Below are positions 1 through 6,904 of a stretch of DNA of 13,403 bases, piece by piece. The translations under genes and the position numbers were made by a program. The DNA comes from Lachnospiraceae bacterium (GTDB taxonomy: Bacteria; Bacillota; Clostridia; Lachnospirales; Lachnospiraceae), in NCBI GenBank assembly GCA_900770535.1, contig CAAHDV010000225.1, forward strand, positions 1 to 13,403, given 5' to 3'. The first letter of the stretch is position 1, and every line of letters starts with the position of its first letter. The notes under the pieces were generated by a model. The model was not told the origin of the DNA. It did no database searches and saw nothing but the letters and a program-made list of their open reading frames with translations.

Positions 1-19
1 CACGACGCTCTTCCGATCT
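1..19 (+). other. Illumina TruSeq adapter remnant (not genomic)
   Basis: The first 19 bases, CACGACGCTCTTCCGATCT, are identical to the 3' end of the Illumina TruSeq universal/read-1 adapter. Genomic sequence begins at about base 20, where the reading frame of the ligase gene is immediately recognisable. This marks an untrimmed contig end, so the truncation of the ligase is an assembly edge and not a biological deletion. Confidence 0.96.
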
Positions 20-20
20 C

Positions 21-1556
21 ATCAACGAGGAAATCGAGGATGTGGATGCGAAATATAAAAACCCGAGAAACTTATGCAGCGGATCGGTGCGCCAGTTAAA
101 TAACGAGATTACAGCAAAGCGCAGTGTGAATTTTGAGGCATTCATGCTGGTGCGGGCTGTGGGACCGGAAACTGCGGCTGCAGCAGGAGACGCAGTGGCA
201 GAGGCTGGATTGCCGGATGACGGAACCGACCATGGCCGTTTCCACAATTCCAGAAAAGAGCAGTTTGAATGGTTAAAGACTCAGGGCTTTGATGTGGTGG
301 AGTACAAAGAAGTTACCGCAGCGACTCTGCCGGACGCTGTGGCGGAATTTGCGGAAGCCATTCAGAGCTATGATATCCCATCGGACGGTCTGGTACTTCT
401 GATGGATGATATTGCCTACGGCGATGCCCTGGGACGCACCGCCAAGTTCCCGCGAAATTCCATCGCTTTCAAATGGGCCGATGAGATCCGGGAGACGACA
501 CTCCGGGAGATTGAGTGGAGCGCATCCAGAACCGGTCTCATCAATCCGGTGGCGATCTTTGATCCGGTGGAGCTGGAGGGCACCACGGTGAGCCGTGCCA
601 GTGTCCACAACATCAGCATCATGGAAGCTCTGGAGCTGGGCGTGGGGGATACCATCACAGTCTATAAGGCCAACATGATCATCCCGCAGATTGCGGAGAA
701 CTTAACACGCAGCGGAAACATCGTAATCCCGAAGATCTGTCCGGTCTGCGGCGGCGAGACCCAGATCCGCCAGATGAACGATGTAAAATCCTTATACTGC
801 ACCAACCCGGACTGCCAGGCGAAGAAGATTAAAAGTTTCTCCCTGCTGGTCAGCCGGGATGCGTTAAATATCGACGGGCTTTCGGAAGCGACGCTGGAGA
901 AATTCATTGCGGCGGGCTTTATTCACAGCTACGCGGATATGTTCCATCTGGACCGTCACAAAGAAGCCATCGTTTCCATGGAAGGCTTTGGAGAAAAGTC
1001 GTATGAGAATCTGATGGCGGCGGTGAAGAAGGCCTCCCACACCAATCTGGTGCGTGTGGTATACGGCATCGGCGTGGCAGGTATCGGCCTGGCAAACGCC
1101 AAGATGCTGTGCCGTGCTTTCGGCTATGATTTTGAAAGGATGCGCCATGCCACAGCGGAAGAACTGACGGCAGTGGATGGCATCGGTGACGTGCTGGCCG
1201 ATGCCTGGATTGATTACTTTGCTTCAGAGAAGAACCGCGAGGCGGTGGATGGGCTTCTGGCAGAGCTTACCATTGAGAACGAGGCAGAGAACACCGAAGC
1301 AGCCATCTTTGCCGGAATGACCTTTGTCATCACCGGTTCGGTGGAGCATTTTGCCAATCGCAAGGAATTACAGGCGGCCATTGAGGCCCGGGGCGGTAAG
1401 GCCACCGGTTCGGTTACCGCAAAGACCACATATCTGATTAACAATGACGTGACATCCAATTCGTCAAAAAATAAAAAAGCAAAAGAACTGGGAATTCCGA
1501 TCATTTCCGAGCAGGATTTCCTGAGTATGATGGGGGAAGAAAACAATGCCGATTAA
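21..1556 (+). CDS. ligA: NAD-dependent DNA ligase LigA, 5' truncated
   Basis: Seals nicks in duplex DNA using NAD+ during replication and repair. The open frame enters from the contig edge, so domain Ia and the KxDG adenylated lysine lie outside the window; about 511 of an expected ~650-700 residues remain. Numbering from the GTG at 42 (an internal Val codon, not a start), the end of the nucleotidyltransferase domain contains [13 protein letters not shown] (8-20) and motif V with AFKW (Lys144). The OB-fold follows (RTGLINPVA), then a four-cysteine zinc finger (Cys233, 236, 253, 258), helix-hairpin-helix repeats (about 275-405) and a C-terminal BRCT domain (about 421-497). Motif IV reads DGLVLLMDD, with Leu where the canonical enzyme has Lys (E. 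coli Lys290 by recalled alignment). The stop overlaps the start of metA by 11 bases, indicating co-transcription and probably coupled translation. Confidence 0.95.
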   Translation: MNEEIEDVDAKYKNPRNLCSGSVRQLNNEITAKRSVNFEAFMLVRAVGPETAAAAGDAVAEAGLPDDGTDHGRFHNSRKEQFEWLKTQGFDVVEYKEVTAATLPDAVAEFAEAIQSYDIPSDGLVLLMDDIAYGDALGRTAKFPRNSIAFKWADEIRETTLREIEWSASRTGLINPVAIFDPVELEGTTVSRASVHNISIMEALELGVGDTITVYKANMIIPQIAENLTRSGNIVIPKICPVCGGETQIRQMNDVKSLYCTNPDCQAKKIKSFSLLVSRDALNIDGLSEATLEKFIAAGFIHSYADMFHLDRHKEAIVSMEGFGEKSYENLMAAVKKASHTNLVRVVYGIGVAGIGLANAKMLCRAFGYDFERMRHATAEELTAVDGIGDVLADAWIDYFASEKNREAVDGLLAELTIENEAENTEAAIFAGMTFVITGSVEHFANRKELQAAIEARGGKATGSVTAKTTYLINNDVTSNSSKNKKAKELGIPIISEQDFLSMMGEENNAD

Positions 1557-2466
1557 AGTACAAAACGATCTGCCGGCCAGAGCTATTCTGGAGTCAGAGA
1601 ATATCTTTGTGATGGACGAGAACCGTGCGATGAGCCAGGATATCCGTCCGCTGCAGATTCTGATCTTAAACCTGATGCCGATCAAGGAAGATACGGAAAC
1701 CCAGCTTCTGCGGGCGCTTTCCAACACGCCGCTGCAGGTAGACTGCACCTTCCTGATGCTGTCTACGCACGTATCCAAGAACACATCGGCCAGCCACTTA
1801 AACAAGTTTTATGTGACCTTCGATGAGATCCGCCGCCAGAAATTCGATGGCATGATCATCACCGGCGCGCCGGTGGAAAACATGGAATTTGAGGAGGTCA
1901 ACTACTGGGATGAGCTGACAAAGATCATGGAGTGGAGCAAGACCCATGTGCATTCCACTCTTCATATCTGCTGGGGGGCGCAGGCGGGTCTGTACTACCA
2001 CTACGGTATTCCGAAATATAAAAGGGAGAAGAAACTGGCAGGAATCTACCGCCACAAGATCTTAAACCGCAAGATCCCGCTGGTCCGCAGCATGGATGAC
2101 TATGTCATGGCACCTCATTCCCGTTACACGGAAGTTCGCAGAGAGGATATTGAGAAGCATCCGGAGCTGACGATTGTGGCAGAGTCACCGGAGGCAGGTA
2201 TTTTCCTGGTGCTCAACGATACCGGAAGCCAGATTTTTGTGCAGGGACATCCGGAATACGACCGCATGACATTAAATAACGAGTATCACCGCGATTTAAA
2301 GAAGGGGCTGCATCCGGAGCTTCCGTGCAACTACTATGAGGACAATGACCCGTTCAATATTCCGGTCCTGTCCTGGAGAAATACCTCCAATACCCTGTAC
2401 GCCAACTGGCTGAATTTCTATGTATACCAGACCACGGATTATATTCTGAAGGCAGACGATGAGTAG
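1546..2466 (+). CDS. metA: Homoserine O-acetyltransferase, MetA family
   Basis: Acylates the hydroxyl of L-homoserine, the committed step of methionine synthesis. The 306-residue length is full for the MetA (HTS) family, a glutamine-amidotransferase-like fold. The catalytic triad falls at the family positions: Cys142 in ICWGAQAG, and His235 and Glu237 in QGHPEYD. Residue 111, in [10 protein letters not shown], is Glu. Published work on the family linked Glu111 to acetyl-CoA and Gly111 to succinyl-CoA, so I infer that this MetA makes O-acetylhomoserine, which usually feeds direct sulfhydrylation. The ATG at 1546 lies inside the end of ligA and has a good ribosome site (GGGGGAAG, 1532-1539). 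No SAM or T-box leader can be present because no intergenic space exists, so any control would come from a promoter upstream of the window. Confidence 0.95.
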   Translation: MPIKVQNDLPARAILESENIFVMDENRAMSQDIRPLQILILNLMPIKEDTETQLLRALSNTPLQVDCTFLMLSTHVSKNTSASHLNKFYVTFDEIRRQKFDGMIITGAPVENMEFEEVNYWDELTKIMEWSKTHVHSTLHICWGAQAGLYYHYGIPKYKREKKLAGIYRHKILNRKIPLVRSMDDYVMAPHSRYTEVRREDIEKHPELTIVAESPEAGIFLVLNDTGSQIFVQGHPEYDRMTLNNEYHRDLKKGLHPELPCNYYEDNDPFNIPVLSWRNTSNTLYANWLNFYVYQTTDYILKADDE

Positions 2467-2477
2467 GGAGAAACGAC

Positions 2478-3116
2478 ATGAATCAAACGATAGAAAACAA
2501 TTTTCCGCATGTCATTCTGGCATCGGGCTCGCCGCGCCGCCTGGATCTTCTGCGCCAGGTGGGCATTGAGCCGGAGGTGGAACCGAGCCATGTGGAGGAA
2601 GTCATCACCAGCACTGTGCCGGATCAGGTTGTGATGGAACTTTCCAGACAGAAAGCCGAAGACGTTGCCGTCCGGCACGCCGGAGAAGATGTGGTGGTAA
2701 TCGGTGCGGATACCGTGGTGGCGTTTGACGGAAAGATTCTGGGAAAGCCGAAAGATGAAGCAGACGCAATCCGCATGATCTCTTCGTTTCAGGGGAAAAC
2801 ACATCAGGTATACACAGGCGTGACACTGGTATTTTGTGGAAAAGCAGGAGAAAAAACGGGAGAGCGGTGGAAAACCATCACGTTTGCCGAAGAAACCGAT
2901 GTGCATGTCTGCCTGATGACAGAGGAACAGATTCAGGCTTATGTAAAGACTGGGGAACCGATGGACAAAGCCGGAGCCTATGGAATCCAGGGATATTTTG
3001 CAGCATGGGTTAGCGGAATCTCCGGAGACTACAACAATGTAGTCGGTCTCCCGGTGGGCCGGGTGTACCGGACCATTGTGAGTGCTCTGGAGGGAAATGT
3101 GGATTCACAATGCTGA
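2478..3116 (+). CDS. maf: Maf/YhdE-family nucleoside triphosphate pyrophosphatase
   Basis: Maf proteins hydrolyse non-canonical or canonical NTPs to NMP and pyrophosphate and influence septum formation and cell division. The 212 residues carry the complete family signature: SGSPRR (16-21) near the N-terminus, GADTVV (77-81, the conserved Asp being 78), GKPKD, VYTGVTLV (111-118), DKAGAYGIQG (163-172) and GDYNNVVGLP (183-192). The Gln in GIQG resembles the YhdE (dTTP/UTP) group more than YceF, though that assignment is tentative. A short extra lysine/glutamate stretch (121-133) lies before the second beta region. The start at 2478 follows AGGGAG (2465-2470), which overlaps the metA stop, so the gene belongs to the ligA-metA operon. 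Confidence 0.94.
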   Translation: MNQTIENNFPHVILASGSPRRLDLLRQVGIEPEVEPSHVEEVITSTVPDQVVMELSRQKAEDVAVRHAGEDVVVIGADTVVAFDGKILGKPKDEADAIRMISSFQGKTHQVYTGVTLVFCGKAGEKTGERWKTITFAEETDVHVCLMTEEQIQAYVKTGEPMDKAGAYGIQGYFAAWVSGISGDYNNVVGLPVGRVYRTIVSALEGNVDSQC

Positions 3117-3175
3117 TGACAGTTTTGTGCCGCAGAAATTGAAACAGAAAACAGAAAGCAATATCAGGAGAATTT

Positions 3176-4027
3176 ATGATTAAGAAAAAAGACTTTCTGA
3201 AAGAATATAACATCGAAAAAGAAACCCTGAAAAAGACAGGGATGAAATGGGAAGAACTGAATTCCATTTACGACAGCTACCGTCGGATAGAACCGCAGTT
3301 AAAAAAGATTGGCAAGGATTTTGTCAATGATTATCTGTACGATATCGAGAAAGCGGGGATCCATTCTTACCGTTACCGTACCAAGAAGGCAGGTCATCTG
3401 CTGGAGAAGATCATTCGCAAAAAGAGTGAGCAGCCGGACCAGTACAAGTACATCAACCGGAAGAATTATTATAAATACATGACGGATTTGATCGGAATCC
3501 GTGTATTCTTCCTGTATCGCGAAGACTGGATCCACTTCCACAATTACATTACCTCCGTGTTTGAGAATGACCCGGAAAACTATATTGAGGACCGTCTTCT
3601 GGATTTCGACGATGACCCGGATCACTACTACATCGCGGAGCGCCCAAAGGTATACCGCCGGACCGGCGACACCCGCATTTACGATAAGAAGCTGATCGAC
3701 ATCAAGTCCGATGGCATTTACCGTTCCCTGCACTATATCATCAAGTACAAGGGCTATTACGTGGAGATCCAGGGAAGAACCCTGTTTGAGGAGGGCTGGA
3801 GCGAGATTGACCACGATATCGTGTATCCGTATTATCAGGATGATGAGATGCTTTCCGACTTTTCCACGCTCTTAAACCGTCTGGCGGGTATGGCCGACGA
3901 GATGAGCTCCTATTTCCGCCGCATCAAGCAGCAGAGGCAGGAGCAGCTGGAGAAGGAGCATGCGGAGAAGGAAGCGCAGAAGAAGCTGGAGAAAGAGGAA
4001 CAGAAGAAGTTAGAAAAAGAACAGTAG
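3176..4027 (+). CDS. Small alarmone synthetase-like (RelA/SpoT domain) GTP pyrophosphokinase
   Basis: Predicted to transfer pyrophosphate from ATP to GDP/GTP to make (p)ppGpp in the stringent response. Only the synthetase domain is present; there is no HD hydrolase or TGS/ACT region, as in RelQ/RelP-type enzymes, but at 283 residues it is longer than their ~210. Visible motifs are the basic substrate segment YRYRTKKAGHLLEKIIRK (65-82), DLIGIRV with the metal-binding Asp104, IYRSLHYII (Tyr182, Ser184, His186), and EIQGRTLFEEGWSEIDH with Glu197. The catalytic set therefore looks intact. Residues from about 250 form a charged, coiled-coil-like tail of repeated KLEKE units. The TAG at 4025-4027 interrupts this repeat; the same frame continues for 18 more codons (KLEKQEQKKQEKVLEKEA) to a TAG at 4082. 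The start has CAGGAG (3165-3170) five bases upstream. It sits 59 bases after maf, probably in the same operon. Confidence 0.88.
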   Translation: MIKKKDFLKEYNIEKETLKKTGMKWEELNSIYDSYRRIEPQLKKIGKDFVNDYLYDIEKAGIHSYRYRTKKAGHLLEKIIRKKSEQPDQYKYINRKNYYKYMTDLIGIRVFFLYREDWIHFHNYITSVFENDPENYIEDRLLDFDDDPDHYYIAERPKVYRRTGDTRIYDKKLIDIKSDGIYRSLHYIIKYKGYYVEIQGRTLFEEGWSEIDHDIVYPYYQDDEMLSDFSTLLNRLAGMADEMSSYFRRIKQQRQEQLEKEHAEKEAQKKLEKEEQKKLEKEQ

Positions 4028-4111
4028 AAACTGGAAAAACAGGAACAGAAGAAACAGGAAAAGGTACTGGAGAAAGAAGCATAGAAGTAAGAATAATAGA
4101 ATATAAATGTA

Positions 4112-4163
4112 AAACAGGACTGTCAGTCTGCAGAAATATTTGCGAATGTGACAGTCCTTGTTT
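4112..4163 (+). terminator. Hairpin terminator after the ligA-to-alarmone synthetase operon
   Basis: A perfect 10-bp inverted repeat (AGGACTGTCA at 4116-4125, TGACAGTCCT at 4149-4158) is extended by A/T pairs with one bulge (AAAC against GTTT) and is followed by a short T-rich run. The 23-base loop is long for a simple terminator and contains AAATATTT. It lies 31 bases after the second in-frame stop of the alarmone synthetase, so it most likely ends that operon. Since it also lies just beyond the transposase stop on the other strand, it could instead belong to the end of that mobile element. Confidence 0.6.
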
Positions 4164-4172
4164 ATAAATGCC

Positions 4173-4346
4173 TCAATCACTTTTTCTATGGGATTTGGGA
4201 TTCCGAACCATCTCAGCCCGGCTTAGGTCGAACAGTTTGAGGAAGAAGTAATCATCATCCGGATATCCGTATCCCTGACGCCTGAGCGTCTTGATCTTAT
4301 TGTTGATGCCCTCGATCTTGCCGGAGGACATGCCGTAAGTTGCATG
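4173..4346 (-). pseudogene. C-terminal remnant of an ISL3-like transposase
   Basis: On the minus strand, the last ~57 residues of a transposase are readable, ending in a natural TGA at 4173-4175. The segment contains YGMSSGKIEGINNKIKTLRR followed by QGYGYPDDDYFFLKLFDLSR and VRNPKSHRKSD. The S-x-G-x-IEGINNKIK block, where the Glu is the last residue of the DDE triad, followed by R-Q-GYG, is typical of the C-terminus of the ISL3 (IS204/IS1001/IS1165) family as I remember it. Everything upstream, including the first two catalytic aspartates and the zinc-ribbon N-terminus, is missing. The homology stops where the molybdenum cofactor gene begins, so the element was truncated by deletion or recombination. 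It cannot be functional. I could not identify a terminal inverted repeat. Confidence 0.72.
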
Positions 4347-4367
4347 AAGAATATAAAAGAGTGGAAT

Positions 4368-6686
4368 ATGGAACAAAAACCAATGTTATTTGCAATCAGT
4401 GGTGTGAAAAATTCGGGAAAAACCACATTGATTACAAAATTGATCCCGATTTTGACAGAAAAGGGGTTAAAGGTAGCTACGATCAAGCATGATGGCCATG
4501 AGTTTGCACCGGATGTGCCGGGAACAGATACCTGGGCCCATCTTCAGGCCGGGGCTCTGGGAACAGCGATTTTTTCAGATACGAAGTTTATGGTAGTGAA
4601 ACAGGAAGCCGGGGTGACGGAAACCCGGCTTCAGGAAATGTTCCCGGAGGCGGATCTGATTCTTCTGGAGGGATTTAAGTACAGTTCGTATCCTAAAATG
4701 GAAATCCTGCGGCAGGGAAATTCTGAAACCGGCATCTGTCCGAAGGAAAATCTGGTGGCGTGGGTGTCTGATTTTTTGCAGGATCCTGAGCTGGAGGCAG
4801 AACAGGGGATTCCGCTGCTGGATTTAAATGACCCGGAGCAGATAGCGGAGTATATCATAGCATTTTGGTATGCCAGAACGCAGATGTCCATGATCCTGTT
4901 GGCAGGAGGCCTGAGCAGCAGGATGGGAAGTGACAAGGCCGATTTGTGCTGGAATGGGAAGACATTTCTGGAACATCAGATCGAAAAGGGAAAAAGACTT
5001 GGAATCACAGATATTGTGGTTTCCGGATACCGGGGAATACGGTGTGATCTTCCGGTGGCTCCAGATCGATATGAACAAAAGGGGCCGTTGGGAGGAATGG
5101 AATCCTGTATGCGACAGGTTAAAAACCGGCGTTGTCTGGTACTTAGCGTGGATGTACCGCTGATTCCAGTGAAGGAGCTTGTGGGACTGGTTCTTGAAAC
5201 CATGACCTATGACAGAAACGTTGTACTGCATCAGGAGAAACAGCAAAGCAGAGCTTTGATTTTGCAGCATGGAGAAAGACAAGAACCATTGATCGGGGTA
5301 TATGATACCAATATGGCAGATGAAATGGAACGGGAGATTTTGCAGGGAAAAGGATCTGTGTTTGCGTTTCTGAGGACGGTGGGCTATGGTGTATATAAGA
5401 GCCATAGGGCAGATGCGTGTTTTTCCAATATCAATGATAAAGCACGATATCAGCAATTACAAGGAGAAAAACAGATTATGGAAAATGTGGAAATTGAGCA
5501 GGCACAGAAACTGATTCTGGAAAGAACAAAGATCCTGCAGGAGACAGAGCTTGTGGGAATTCTGGACGCAGGCGGACGGATCCTTGCACAGGATATGACA
5601 GCAGAGATTGATAATCCCCCATTTAATCGTTCCCCCATCGATGGATATGCCTGCAGATCAGAGGATGTGAAACAGGCATCCCGGGAACATCCGGTGTACC
5701 TGCAGGTGTTGGAAGAGATCGATGCCGGGCACTATTCTGAGGTGAAGGTTGGAAAAGGACAGGCAGTGCGGATTATGACCGGTGCCGCAATTCCGGAAGG
5801 CTGCGACTGCTGCATAATGCAGGAGCACACAGATTACGGTGATGAGAAAGCAGCTGTTTACGAAGGAGTTTCTGCCTGGACCAATTTCTGCTATCGTGGA
5901 GAAGATTTCAAAAAAGGCACTTTGATGATTAAGAAGGATACAAAGCTGGGCTATGTGGAAACCGGAATTTTAGCTTCTATGGGATGTGCGGAAGCAGTTG
6001 TTTACCGTCATCCAAAAGTGTCGGTGTTGACCACCGGGGATGAGGTGACATCACCGGGCCAGCCGCTGCAGCCGGGGAAGATCTACAACAGCAACCTTAC
6101 GATGCTGGTAGTACGTCTGCGGGAACTGGGAATTCGCCCGGTACTTGCAAAAACGATTTCGGATGATCCGGAACTGATGGGAAAAGCCCTTAAGGATGCG
6201 GCGGCCCAGTCGGATTTGATAATTACCACAGGTGGCGTATCTGTTGGGAAAAAGGATATTCTGCACAAGGCGGTACAGGTCAGTGGTTCAGAACGAGTTT
6301 TTTGGAGAGTGATTGCAAAACCAGGTACTCCGGTGCTGTTCTCGGTATGTGAAGGGGTACCGGTGATCAGTTTGTCCGGCAATCCATTTGGTGCTGCAGC
6401 TAATTTTGAAATGCTGATTCGTCCGGCACTTGCGAAAATGACCAGGGATGAAAGTCTGAATCCGGTCGTAAGTCAGGCTGTGATGGCAGATCCATTTTTC
6501 AAAGAAAGTAAGAGACGGAGATTTATAAGAGGAATTCTGAAGGATGGACAGGTATATATGCCATCTGGTCTTCATTCTTCAGGAGTCCTGAGCTCCTTGC
6601 AGGGCTGTAACTGTATCGTGGATATTCCAGCAGGAAGCGGCGCTTTGAAGCTGGGGGATCCGGTTAAGGTTGTTCTGATATTTTAA
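4368..6686 (+). CDS. mobB-mobA-moeA: MobB-MobA-MoeA trifunctional molybdenum cofactor fusion protein
   Basis: One continuous 772-residue frame joins three enzymes of the final molybdenum cofactor steps. Residues ~5-167 are MobB, a GTP-binding adaptor with P-loop GVKNSGKTT (12-20) and an LLEGF segment. Residues ~173-368 are MobA guanylyltransferase, with LLAGGLSSRMG (177-187), GPLGG (239-243) and SVDVP (metal Asp262). Residues 371-772 are a full-length MoeA molybdotransferase: IDNPPFNRSPIDGYA (414-428), GAAIP, LTTGDEV (Asp558), TTGGVSVGKKD and SLSGNP. Together these predict molybdate insertion into adenylated molybdopterin and GMP attachment to form the dinucleotide cofactor. I chose ATG 4368 because AAGAG (4357-4361) is suitably spaced; ATG 4344 would lie in the transposase scar and has no ribosome site. 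An in-frame ATG at 5478 with AAGGAG (5461-5466) sits exactly at the MoeA boundary. No moaA, moaC or molybdate transporter is nearby. The segment is less GC-rich than fbp. Confidence 0.93.
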   Translation: MEQKPMLFAISGVKNSGKTTLITKLIPILTEKGLKVATIKHDGHEFAPDVPGTDTWAHLQAGALGTAIFSDTKFMVVKQEAGVTETRLQEMFPEADLILLEGFKYSSYPKMEILRQGNSETGICPKENLVAWVSDFLQDPELEAEQGIPLLDLNDPEQIAEYIIAFWYARTQMSMILLAGGLSSRMGSDKADLCWNGKTFLEHQIEKGKRLGITDIVVSGYRGIRCDLPVAPDRYEQKGPLGGMESCMRQVKNRRCLVLSVDVPLIPVKELVGLVLETMTYDRNVVLHQEKQQSRALILQHGERQEPLIGVYDTNMADEMEREILQGKGSVFAFLRTVGYGVYKSHRADACFSNINDKARYQQLQGEKQIMENVEIEQAQKLILERTKILQETELVGILDAGGRILAQDMTAEIDNPPFNRSPIDGYACRSEDVKQASREHPVYLQVLEEIDAGHYSEVKVGKGQAVRIMTGAAIPEGCDCCIMQEHTDYGDEKAAVYEGVSAWTNFCYRGEDFKKGTLMIKKDTKLGYVETGILASMGCAEAVVYRHPKVSVLTTGDEVTSPGQPLQPGKIYNSNLTMLVVRLRELGIRPVLAKTISDDPELMGKALKDAAAQSDLIITTGGVSVGKKDILHKAVQVSGSERVFWRVIAKPGTPVLFSVCEGVPVISLSGNPFGAAANFEMLIRPALAKMTRDESLNPVVSQAVMADPFFKESKRRRFIRGILKDGQVYMPSGLHSSGVLSSLQGCNCIVDIPAGSGALKLGDPVKVVLIF
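5461..5480 (+). promoter_or_regulatory. Internal ribosome site and start codon at the MoeA domain boundary
   Basis: AAGGAG at 5461-5466 precedes an in-frame ATG at 5478-5480 by 11 bases. The ATG is codon 371 of the fusion and begins MENVEIEQAQKLI, exactly where a stand-alone MoeA would start. It may allow a separate 402-residue MoeA to be made from the same message, or may be a relic of a formerly separate gene. The spacing is slightly longer than optimal, so use of this start is inferred only. Confidence 0.45.
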
Positions 6687-6836
6687 TAGATCTTGCCAAA
6701 ATCGCAGAGTGTACGTACACCTGCTGTGCTTGCTATTCGACCTTATCTCAAGATGGCAAGTGCCATTTGATCAATTAAATTTACCAGTTGAGCTTCAGGT
6801 GAAGATAAGTTTGAGTGAATATAGAACAAACCAGTA
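6687..6836. other. Short intergenic stretch with palindromes, no clear gene
   Basis: Between the MoeA stop and the terminator hairpin I see no plus-strand gene. The stretch holds a perfect 12-bp palindrome, GTGTACGTACAC (6709-6720), and a spaced 7-bp inverted repeat (CTTGCCA at 6692-6698, TGGCAAG at 6754-6760). The minus strand carries an open frame through part of it (see findings). The function is unknown. Confidence 0.4.
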
Positions 6837-6904
6837 GGGTCTGTTACAAAATTGTCCCCGATATACGGAATGCTCTGGGACAATTTTGCGACAGTCCCTT
6901 TTTT
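6837..6904 (+). terminator. Long-stem terminator-like hairpin after the molybdenum cofactor gene
   Basis: The arms 6837-6858 and 6877-6898 pair over 22 positions with only a T-T mismatch, one wobble and one A-C mismatch. The core is an uninterrupted 12-bp stem (CAAAATTGTCCC with GGGACAATTTTG) around an 18-base loop, followed by TTTTTT at 6899-6904. On the plus strand this is a strong Rho-independent terminator form for the mobB-mobA-moeA transcript, although it begins about 150 bases after its stop. The T-run ends at the stop codon of the convergent flippase gene, so the structure may also protect or terminate that transcript. The unusually long, near-perfect stem could alternatively mark a repeated palindromic element. 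Confidence 0.7.

Noticed and set aside
3299..3814. 171-codon minus-strand frame opposite the alarmone synthetase
   Set aside because: It is a hydrophobic-looking reverse reading of a conserved catalytic domain; nothing supports independent expression.
4085..4172. Terminal inverted repeat of an intact ISL3 element
   Set aside because: I looked for an end sequence beyond the transposase stop and a partner on the other side, but found none; the element is a truncated remnant.
4344..4367. Upstream ATG for the MobB-MobA-MoeA gene
   Set aside because: It falls at the end of the transposase remnant and has no ribosome site. The eight added residues do not resemble MobB; ATG 4368 is better placed.
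4824..5456. 210-codon minus-strand open frame inside the molybdenum cofactor gene
   Set aside because: It is antisense to the conserved MobA domain, its translation shows no family pattern, and no promoter or ribosome site supports it.
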